Shown one piece after another: positions 46,031 through 64,000 of a stretch of 64,000 bases of DNA. The stretch spans positions 55,689,145 to 55,753,144 of the forward strand of contig CM037788.1 in NCBI GenBank assembly GCA_021229015.1, given 5' to 3'. Origin of the DNA: Solen grandis. Taxonomy: Eukaryota > Mollusca > Bivalvia > Adapedonta > Solenidae. A model generated the notes under the pieces. It had not been told where the DNA came from. It did not search any database and saw nothing but the letters and a program-made list of their open reading frames with translations. Position numbers and translations under genes: made by a program. Every line of letters starts with the position of its first letter. The first letter of the stretch is position 1.

Positions 46031-48046
46031 AATATATTTGTATGTATGTGCTTTATTTTACCATTCCATCAATACAATTTAAATTTGTGGTAAAACTGAT
46101 ATTGGGCTTTCAATAGGTGTTTCTAGTTTATGGTTCAATTAATATTATGGTGTCCATGGTGATTGTCAGCAGCTTTAGGCTACAGATGTATTATTGAAAT
46201 TGTAAGAATGATCATTATTGTCACATTGAAATACAATGTATAGCTAAATAGGGAAAAATGTCAAACACATGTAAAATGTAAGGGGAGGGGGACATTGTAC
46301 ATGGTGGCATACTAAAGTGAGATGGTTATTTAATTGTAATCTTATTTTTTTCTTTAGTTTGAGCAGCGTTCCTTTAAATTGGATTGTTAGTGGAGCCATA
46401 CCAGATTTTTCTGGAGACTCCCTATCTACCTGCTTATGTTACATAGTCTCTCTGCACCATATCTTTCATGAATTTCAAGTTAAAGGTAATCTAAATGAAC
46501 ACTAAAAGAAAAATTAATATGAAAGGTACCATGTAACCCACAATGCCATATGACTTAGTGCAATTTCCAATTCAAATAACTTTTTCCAACTCTCTCTCTC
46601 TCTCTCTCTCTCTCTCCCACACTGTCTGGCTCCTCGGGTTGTGAAAAAAAGCAGACAAGCAAAGCTGAAATTTTAGAAATTTTATTTGAAAATACATATT
46701 TTCTCTTATGTTAGACTGAATAAAATGAGTAACTGTTAAGATAATAATTTTAAAGGATGCATTAAGGCACTTGATGTTCATTTTGTTAAATAATGTTTGG
46801 ATTTAATTTTGAATCTAAGATGGTTGTATAAAATGTTTTATTGTGTCTTTTTTTCCAAGTTAAAAAGCTATTCATTTGTTAATACTTGTTTCCCAATCAA
46901 CATAAAAGGATTATACAATAGGGTTTACCATATTTTTATAGTTTCAATGTGTGGTGCATAAGTCGTTATATGTTACATAAAAGTATTCTTTTTTGCCGGA
47001 CCTTTCACCTCACATGTGTAATACTTACATGTTCATTCACACCTTAACTTGAGTGGCACATTTTTCTCCTTAACACTCCATTTTATGATCAGTCTAACAA
47101 ATAATAAATACTGCTAGGTCCTGTAAACGCTACATACATAAACATACATAAAACTGTAGACCAATTATATAAACCATTATAATAAATATGTACATGTAAA
47201 GCCTATAAAATATGATATTGTGACGCAGTGAGAATACATTGCGGGAAGTGCGAAAGACTGAAAACAAGGCACAGCAAACTGCACAGAAATGAATAAATAA
47301 TTTAAGAGTTACGTCCCCTTAAATCAATGAGACTTGAAGTAACCTGCTGAAATAACAGAAAAAGTAGAGACACTCAACTTACAATACAAAGTATGGATAA
47401 CGTTAATCCCACAGTGTGTCGTGTAGCACTATTCAATGTAGAACGCTTCCAATCTGTTTTGCATATTTGACATTAACCTTACTTACATTGCCATACTATG
47501 GACTAAACCATGAAATAAGCATGCGCAAGCTTTCCTTCTTAATTTCAAATGACTATCACTCTGAAAAGGCACACACTACTTGATTTCTTATGAAGAAAAT
47601 GAAGAATCGAAATGCTTTTCAGTGATTCCCTACGAAAAAATGTTTCTTTTTGCTGAGCTAAATGCAAGATTTGAACATCTAAACATAACACAAACTTTCC
47701 ACATGCGTGCATGGTAAATAATGCAATGAACAGTCTGAACGATTTTTACAGCAATATCCCCGTTTGTTTGAATATAATAAACTTTTCAGAATAATGTAGG
47801 TCGAGACATACACATGTATACCTGCTGTGTTTGAGTTAGGCACCTATCAATAGTTTGCAACCGCTGCCCCGGGGATGGGACGGCTGCGGACACACACAAG
47901 GGAGTTGGATAATCCAATCCCATTCGTAGAGTCTGTAGTTTTATCGATTCCAAACTCTGTCACAGATGCTCCTAGTGCATCAATCACTATATGTATCTAT
48001 TGCATTTCTATTGCAGTAAGTACTACTTAAAATAACTTAATTCCTT
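46031..48046. other. Intergenic stretch between convergent genes
   Basis: Lies between the end of the plus-strand gene and the stop of the minus-strand gene, so it holds both 3' ends. A CT microsatellite is at 46591-46616. No other gene is supported. Confidence 0.5.
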
Positions 48047-56022
<7,976 letters not shown>

Positions 56023-56103
56023 CTGAAAAAAAAAAATTGAAATAATAATTGAATATCAATTATTCCAGTCAACATTATGGCATGACGTTGACAGAAACGT
56101 TAT

Positions 56104-56147
<44 letters not shown>

Positions 56148-57750
56148 ATTTAAAAAATCAATTACAACATGAAAGTGTCAAATATAAATAAAACATTTTT
56201 TGCAAGAAATGTACTTAACTGGTTTTACTACCGTTATTTTGAACGCTTGTTAACAAAATTCCTATTTTTCAATCATAACTTTCATTTCTAAGTATGTATT
56301 TTATCCTCGTGTAAACATTCTATATAAATGTTCACGATTATGAAACGTTCAGCAGTGCGCTCAGAAAAAAATCTCTGTCGACTAATTTAAAATTCAATAT
56401 AATAACAATCATTTTAACGACTTAACCTTTTTAATTAGATATTCTCAGTATTGAGAATTGCGTCAGTTAATACACATATGATTTTCAGGCGTATGGAAAT
56501 AAGAAATGTAAATATTTATCTCATAAAAACTAGAAATATATTATATCATGACATATCCATCATATATAAAATTGTTTCTTTTGAATATACAGTTGTAACT
56601 ATATAACTTTTTTACTCTTCGTTATTTAATACGTATGTAAATAAATGTTTGAAACATGGCTGTAATGCAATGGGGCGTTCAGAGAAACCCAAGCTGGGCG
56701 AGACAAGCATTAAAAAGATGAACTAACAAAATAAATGCGGTTTGCATTATTTTATATACGTAGTACATATAAACCCGGATCATTGCTTGTCGACTTCTTG
56801 GTGGTCTATAATATAATATGTGTTCTCAAATCTTTAAATGCTGAATTAACTCTCCTAATTATGATGCTATTTTACATGCACATGCCCAATTGAGTCAATC
56901 ATGATCAGACGGCCGCTGTGTGCAATGTAAGCATCTCTTTCATCCAGACGAATCTACGTCTCTGTGTATCTCGTTCTGCAACCGTTAAGCTTTGTAACAT
57001 AAATGTTTATCAACAATCTGCAGCGTTTACGGCGTTTTTACACTCTTTAAAATAAATACAAGATGATTTCAACCTACATAAGACATCCCTGCTATCTTGT
57101 GAATTCGGTTTAATTTGCGGGGCATAATTTTCGCCATATTTCATGAATAGCAAATATTTAGAAATTTAGGTTTGCACATTTTAGCCTGTAAATACAATGT
57201 GCAAAACATAATATTTAGACATCCCAGTTTTACAAATACTCAAATATCTCCAATTTTGACATATTCGCGAAATCAAAGTGCCGCGAAAATCCCCCTCCAC
57301 TTTAGCCGAATTTTATAAACTGACACCTGTTGGTGTAAAATCATAAAATGTTAACCACAAAAACATGTAGTGTCCTTAGATAAGAATCTAACATGTGGCT
57401 CTTGCATAAAATAAGAATTTAAAGGATTGTAAGAAGATCATGCAATCATTTATACCTTAATAGCGCCTACGTTCAATATATCATAAACATCAAATTTGAG
57501 AGCTACTTATTTTTGTTATCCAGCGAAAATAAAATTAAAATAGTCTTTCGTTCAAAGTTCGCGAGGTGGGGGGGTGTTCATAATAACTGCATCATACTAT
57601 CAAAAGTAGCAAATAGCATTAACGAGATGCCTAAATTTAAGTCCTTGATTATCAAGAAGTCAACCGAATAATTCTTTGTTATTGAAAAAAGAGATGGCTA
57701 TATATAAGAGAGAAGAGAGAGTTGGTGGATTTTGAAGAGAGAGAGAGAGG

Positions 57751-57784
<34 letters not shown>

Positions 57785-58779
57785 CTACGTGTGTTTTCAA
57801 TACATCATTGTCTGAGCCTCTTTCAGTCATTCTCTGACAACTGAATGTAGCGGAACAATATTCATCGCCGTGCGAATCGTAGCACAGATGGATCCACTTT
57901 TCCTTCCCCAGTACATTGTACTATCAGTCAAACAATTAGCAAACCTTCGCTTTAGAAATATGAAAGAGACCATCTGCCATTAAACACGATGGAGTCAGTC
58001 TTAACGAGTGAGATATTGACTCGTACTTTATTATAAACAAGTAAAGCTATGTTTACCTAATTATTATGAATAGGTAAGTTGTAGCTGCTCTGTATCCATG
58101 AGTAGATTTAATCAAACTTGTTGTAAACACAATTATACAAAATAATTCTAAACAGGGTTTTCGTTAGTTGCATTATTCCTTCAAGAAAACGATCTGTTTG
58201 GGCTAAAAACAATCCCTTAATTATTTTGGATACACCATGCACATCACAATGACCATAAACCTACATTAATACTGTTTTCATGCCAAACATACTTCGGTAA
58301 GGAATCAAGCATTTCATATCAGTTTTCATATAGTAAAAATTAAAATCAAAAATAAATATTTATGAAGTTCATGTATAGACAAACTTGATGCTTATGATAA
58401 AGTTATATGTTCATATTTCATCCTTGTATTCACCGTTAACAGTGGATACAGAGTAATCATATTTCGCGGTCTCGCCACTCGTTTGCATTTTTTTTTGGCC
58501 TTCTACACACGATTTCGTACTTCCGCGCAATTACGCAAAAATAGTGCTCTCTTTAATTAGTCCTACAGTCGATATATCATTTTATTTGATTGGTATCATA
58601 TTGTAATGATGATTTTATTGATGTCGAAATCATTAGCATGTTCAGCGCACGAACACATACCACGTGACCTCAACCGCGAAAAAGTTGGACTATTTCTTGA
58701 GGAAGTAAATACATCAGTGCTGCGACGCTATGGATTCGTATACATTGAAGGTGATTTTGTTCAAATAAATCTTTAAGCT
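56023..58779. other. Upstream intron or flank of the minus-strand gene
   Basis: No further exon recognised. CT (56108-56144) and GA plus poly-G (57738-57783) microsatellites lie here. Confidence 0.45.
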
Positions 58780-58930
58780 AAAGTCCCTGTAAAGGTTCCG
58801 CTACATCTTGGACCACTTAACCTCCACCAAGATAACCAAGGAACCTTAATGAAATATAAGGAAACCTTGGTTATCTCCGTGAAAGGCCATGTAGTCCGAA
58901 TTGTAGCGGAACCATTACAGGGACTTTGCC
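58780..58930. mobile_element. Fold-back MITE (~148 bp)
   Basis: The left half aaagtccctgtaaaggttcc, gctacatcttgg pairs with ...tagcggaaccattacaggga cttt. An inner stem accaaggaacctta/aaggaaaccttggt also pairs. The whole sequence can form one long hairpin. The target duplication is not clear. The 77-codon ORF read through it is not a gene. Confidence 0.82.
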
Positions 58931-61350
58931 TTAAAAGGTCAAGTGCTACAAAACAAGACATTAGAGGTTTTGCATCCGTGTCACTTCCGGTGGACACAAA
59001 ACTCACAAAGTTCTGTGTTACATAGTGTGATTATTTTAACAGTGTGCGTCACATATAATTTGAGAATTCTGTGGTCAAAAATAAGAGAAAGGAACAGTCA
59101 CTACTGTGTAAGTTGTAAAGGACTGTCTCCTTACGATATCAGGAATGTTTAAGGAAAGGGTCGTTTTCGTTTAAGATTCCTATCAGACTGCATCCGCAAA
59201 ATAAACACAGAAAGATAGAGACTAAACTAACGCGCACAATTTTATAAATGAATACACAGCAAACATATTTCGTTTGCATGTACATGAAGTTTCTGTTTCA
59301 GCTCGTTTCATAGCAATTTGGCGAATGGTCAAGTATATAACTCATTAACATAGCGCGAGAAGTTCTAATTATCGTCTTTAGAAAGCTCGTCAGGGAAATG
59401 TATATACATATAGTATTCTGTCAAGCAAAAGGAAAGACTTTTGAAACTGCATATTGTAAAGTAAGGAAACAGAAAAAAGTTACTATGAGAAATTAATCAT
59501 ATTATTAAAATTAACAAACTCTAGAAAGAGTAAAATCAAGATAAAATGGACCAAAAAATCATACAGGACATTACATATAATAGAGAAATACCAACGGTTA
59601 CCGCAATGGAACGGTTAGTCGGCAAAAGGACCAACTGCGGAAGTTTAAACCTGTTTTTTAAGACTGTCCCAACCTTGCACTTTCCGGAGGTATTTTCTGA
59701 GACAAAAAGTGCAAAAAATAGATTATCAAAGTGAAACAAATAACAGAAAGCACCTGCATCGAAAGACAAAAAAATTGTGTTTAATAAAAAAGATGTAATA
59801 TTGGTATTATCAACAGTAATAAGCCTAATTTGAGTATATTGTTGTTTGTTTGGTTGGTTGGTTGGTTTTTATACCAAAATTTTTAAACCACAGCTGATTT
59901 TATGGATCACAATGTTTTACTGGAATTATTAAATTAAACTTTTAATCATCGAAGATGGTGTACCCATGAAATTGCCTGCCGTGCATGAAATCAATGTCAA
60001 CAAAAAATAATGATTTTACAGTATTGCAAGAACAAGTGTTCCGGAAGTGATCATCGTGACTGGAGATCTAACTAAACCAGTTTAAATCATTCATAAACCC
60101 GTCTAAAACCATTTGTTGCTAAGATCTTCCTGCTGACGTTCAACTAAGAGGAAGAAGAGTTTTTGTAAATCCGTTTAACATCTGTTCAACTGCTTCATTT
60201 ATATTGCAGTTCAGCAACCTTAGTCATACGCATAACACTTTCTGGTAAGATAGCATCAGCAGTGGAAACTATCTTAGTCTTATATTTAATTCCACCAGGC
60301 CCCCTGATTTCTTTGAATGGGCGCAAAGAATTTTGACGCTATGTTTACTAAGCGTTGATTTATTAATACGTTTTAAAAAATATATGCGCGCGAATGTGCG
60401 TGTACTAGAAAGAGAGAGAGAGGGGGGGGGGGGGTGGAATTCATAAAGCAAATGCTATTTTAACATGAATTATCATTGTCTAACGGATTGGAGGGTCAAT
60501 GCATATTGTACAGGGTGAGATCATTTCAAGACCTGGTTATATGGTGATATGCGCATGTCAGTGGTTCTGCTACTGTAAACCTCTACTGAGAGAAGGTGAT
60601 CATAAATTCCTGCAGATGGCGCTTGCTGACGTCGTGTAATTGAAGTCATTAACGAAGGATGCAAACTGAGAGCGCACCTGTTCTATACCTGCGTTGTGAA
60701 CAACAAAGGTAGCGATATTAATCATCCAGGAATCAAAACTATGAGATGAAGACAACCTGCCAAAAAATTTAACCAAAGGATCTCCACACAGTCCCTATTC
60801 TGGCAGGAAACGAAGGAGGTTACTGGAATGCATTTTGTCCATGAAAATATGTGGGTTTGGAAATAAACTTCTACACATACTTTCTTTCAAACATTTCTTT
60901 TTGCAATCTTTACACGTGGTTGTGTAAATAGTTCAGTTGTACAAAAATGCTTAATTTGTATCTAAATCATTTTTTTCTAAGCATTCATTTGCATTTTGGG
61001 AACTACTTATATATACCTGCTACCTGCCATATTGATATGAATTATATAGTAGTAAAAATATACCTTATAGTCAATTGACTTTAAATTTGTATTGGCTGTC
61101 ACATACATGTATGCGCGACTTAATTAGCTTTGCATATCACTGAAAGTATGTTGTATCCTCATGGACTCAAAAGCCCAATGAAACTTAATAATGAACACTT
61201 GAGAATTTAAAAGCTTACAAAATGGAACCTAGCCATGAAAACATGTGAACTTGAAAGCTTATTCATGAAAAATAAATCGAGTTGTGAAGATCTATAATAT
61301 CTTGTGTAGTTTAGAAAGAATATTTATTCATAAGTGAAATATCCGTAATC
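58931..61350. other. Non-coding stretch
   Basis: No supported gene. Low-complexity spots: (GGTT)n near 59855 and GA plus poly-G at 60411-60434. Confidence 0.45.
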
Positions 61351-61353
61351 TCA

Positions 61354-61355
61354 AA

Positions 61356-61402
<47 letters not shown>
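61354..61402. repeat. (AAAT)n microsatellite
   Basis: About 12 AAAT units immediately before the tandem-repeat element at 61403. Confidence 0.95.
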
Positions 61403-61965
61403 CAAGACCTGATGGTGTTATGGACGGGTTTTCGAGATCATAAGACCTGTCCAGATGCCGCTTTTTTTCATAAAAAAGTAAGTCAAAGGTCAAGGTCACA
61501 AGGTCAATTGCATAATGAAAAGGTCCATACATTTAAGCAACTGTCCAAATATGAAGCAATCAAATGAAGGACATAAAAATTATAGCGTTATAAAAAGGTC
61601 ATTCTGAGCAAAAAGGTAAACATGTCCAATGCTGCTTTTTCATTTAAAGTAGGTCAAAGATCAAGGTCAAAGTCACAACGTCAACTGCATAATCCAATGA
61701 AGGACGTAAAAGTTATAGCATATAAAAAAGGGGGTCAATCTGAGCGAAAAGGTTGACCTGTGCAGATGACGCTTTTTTCATAAAAAAAGTAGGTCCAAAG
61801 TCAAGGTCAAGGTCAAAAGGTCAACTGCATAATGTAATGTAATGTAATGTAATGATTCACTTAAGCAACTGTCCATATATTGAAGCAATCCAATGAAGGA
61901 CATAGAAGTTATACTATATTAAAAGAAAGTAAACCTGAGCGAAAGCCCGACGCCGCCGCTCAGTC
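61403..61965 (+). repeat. Tandem-repeat element with GTCAAGGTCA motif
   Basis: About three units of 150-190 bp: tgtccagatgccgcttttt, aggtcaaaggtcaaggtcac, caactgcataat, ccaatgaaggacataaaa. It ends near cgacgccgccgctcag. It resembles the cores of the hairpin-ended elements, but I saw no 3' hairpin plus TCTTGTT. A short (taatg)n block is at 61828-61850. Confidence 0.72.
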
Positions 61966-62439
61966 GATGTTTGTCTCTGACATCGTGACTGATACATAAC
62001 AGCGATTCTCAGGTTTTGTTATTGATAAAGTCAATTCCCCTCGTGTTGTTCAAGTAACGTCTCTGGCAAAGGTTTGTGTAAGAAAAGATATCAAACACGA
62101 TAGCGGTGGATTAATCACTCTTGCACTCAAGAGATAACGGAATTCCTTGAAAAAATAACCCGGTGCCACACTACATTAGTATGAGAAAGTGGCAGTGTGG
62201 TTTATCAAATTCGTTATGCCTTCCCAATCCTCCCCCCACGACCAATACATCCGCAGTAGGTGTTCTGCAATAAAAAAGAAACATTAGCATCCCGAGTCTC
62301 ACGTCTTGGTTCCCAATCATCTTGAGTGTTAGACTCCTTGCCACAAATCCACCACACCCTCTTTCGTGAAATAATACCGTTATGTGGGTTTAAAATGACT
62401 CTTGCTAGTTTGAAATTGGATTGGAACATTGCAACTGTA

Positions 62440-62645
62440 AACATTATGTTTATTGTGTTAAACGTCCCTTCGACAGTTTTTCAGTCATTTGGAGACTATT
62501 TCTACTTAAGACAGATACAATGTTGCCATACTGCAATGTCACGCCGTAGAAGACACCGGGCCAACCAGCCCTGGAACTACCCTTATATGCTGAGCGCCAA
62601 ACAAGGGAACTAAATAAATACCATTTTTAATGACTTTGGTATATC
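62440..62645 (-). mobile_element. SINE (second family), inverted copy
   Basis: The minus strand reads accaaagtcattaaaaatgg, ggtagttccagggctggttg, gcccggtgtc, then the tail ccaaatgactgaaaaactgt and gggacgtttaacaca. Same order as 52690-52945. The tRNA-like head is not visible. Confidence 0.78.
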
Positions 62646-63635
62646 GTAGCCGGTGACGCTACGCGTAGGGCGAACACCAGAACCGGTTAATAATTATTAG
62701 TACAATATCGCGCATATAAGTTTTCAAAAAGGGGGGTGGGGAATGTATGAATAATATACGTACCGATTAACTAAATAGACAATCATATTTTTACAGATTC
62801 AATTGCATAGGTTTAAAACTCATAAACAAATGTTCAACATCAAAAGAAATCATTTTAAGATGCCAGAGCCCAGACTGCTAGCATCGAAAACTCCAAAAAC
62901 TTCAAAAAAGTATACATATTTTGGATTGGGGACTTCTTACGATCGATTACAAAACATACTTCTATTTAATAACATTAACTGAGATTGTATTTATAGATTC
63001 GAAATTTAATTTATGAGATAAGTTAGTACAAGATAACGGTAAGCCGATGTCGGGATGTTTGGTTAATCCAAAAGAAAACGAGCTATGGACGCTGGTGCAG
63101 TTGGAAACGCTGTTGATATCCCAGATGTACTAAGGTACTGAATATATACAGGGATCTGCACTCCGACAGGGCTCGGTCTTTGTGCCTATTACCTGTTATG
63201 ACACTTCGGCAAAGGCTGCGATTATCGTATTGACAAAACCACTTCGTAACCTCTCCAACATGTTTCATACTCTCTCTAAACAATCTCTCACGTGAAGGGT
63301 TGTTCCATTAGTCTTGACGACCGACTCGGACCATCATCACAACGTGGGTCACGTGAAGCACGTGCAAGTATAATGGAAAGCGTGCCACCACGCATGGTAT
63401 ATTGGAAGATAGTTCTGCTTCTCATTTCCTAAAGTCAGGAAATAGACTCAAATTCACTTATCTCCTAAGCCAGTGATTTAGGCTCAGCCCAAAGAAATTC
63501 ATGTTTAAGTAAATCTATCTGCAAATCATAGAATTACACCACGAAATCGATGACGTGATTGTATTATGTTTATTGGGAGAAACTTATTACATGTGTACTC
63601 GTATATGCAGTCCCTATGTGATCATGCATAACACA
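62646..63635. other. Non-coding stretch
   Basis: No gene supported. The short ORFs lack coding character. Confidence 0.4.
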
Positions 63636-63639
63636 TATA

Positions 63640-63832
63640 CTTCTACAGCCAAACCTGTCTTGAGCGGCCAGTCAAGGGAACTTCGTAGACCAAGTGAAAG
63701 TGACCAATTTGCAGAGGTTGCCGCCAAATGAAGGTTTAACATATAAGAATGATAGTTTGGTGGTATTAAAACTGATCGCTAAATGAAGGCTTACTGCTAA
63801 ACACGGTGGCTGCTAATAAAGGTTCAAATGTA
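63640..63832. mobile_element. TACAGTCAAACCTG repeat (copy 2)
   Basis: tacagccaaacctgtcttga, gcggccagtcaagggaac and atgaaggtttaacatata align with 51305-51492. It is more diverged and its right terminus is weak. Confidence 0.7.
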
Positions 63833-64000
63833 TATTGCTTTTGTTCCGAAAGTATGTCATAAACAAGGTAAATGAACGATCTCAAATAACTTTTTTTTAA
63901 AAAACAACAACATCATGTTAAAACAGTTTATAGACCATTTCAATGTAAACCTAGGTAAATCAGCGAGCACATCCCGAACATCTTATCTTCATGCTGGTTA

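Noticed and set aside
58773..59006. 77-codon minus-strand ORF
   Set aside because: It translates the fold-back MITE.

Overview
The window is eukaryotic nuclear DNA, most likely from a bivalve mollusc. It is AT-rich and intron-rich, and it is packed with tRNA-derived SINEs, TTAA-bounded MITEs, elements with tandem repeats in their middle and a 3' hairpin, and a Mutator-like element (MULE). I recognise several of these repeat styles from heterodont clams and mussels; the species cannot be named from the sequence. No bacterial genes, rRNA genes, functional tRNA genes or CRISPR arrays were seen.

Layout. 175-2503: a non-coding DNA transposon with terminal inverted repeats and a perfect 10-bp target duplication. 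2770-9170: a region bracketed by inverted motifs and by two oppositely oriented arrays of a ~186-bp repeat (3281-4208 and 7675-8440), with a SINE, a hairpin-element fragment and a MITE between them. 10004-18575: a decayed MULE whose transposase (PHD finger, FLYWCH-like start, MULE C-terminal half) is broken, and whose right terminal inverted repeat is split by a 5.6-kb non-LTR retrotransposon (12906-18544). About 19068-29459: a very large inverted repeat around a ~460-bp CCACCT-rich loop; the right arm carries ~1.8 kb of extra sequence and becomes homopolymer-ridden toward a 100-base N gap (30572-30671), so it may be real or a fold-back assembly artefact.

Two host genes are supported. On the plus strand, four exons (34120-42382) join in frame to give the last 444 residues of a protein resembling kintoun (DNAAF2), a cytoplasmic assembly factor for axonemal dyneins; its 5' exons, including the PIH domain, are not visible and may lie beyond the palindrome and gap. 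On the minus strand, four exons (56022 down to 48047) join in frame to give the last 335 residues of an unrecognised protein with a GRAM/PH-like core. The introns of both genes are full of transposable elements.

The most interesting signals are the giant palindrome with its 107-codon ORF and CRE-like repeats, the exactly resolvable LINE-in-MULE nesting, the PHD finger of the MULE, the shared 3' hairpin plus TCTTGTT end of three otherwise different elements, and a (TTG)n expansion that abuts the B box of a SINE.
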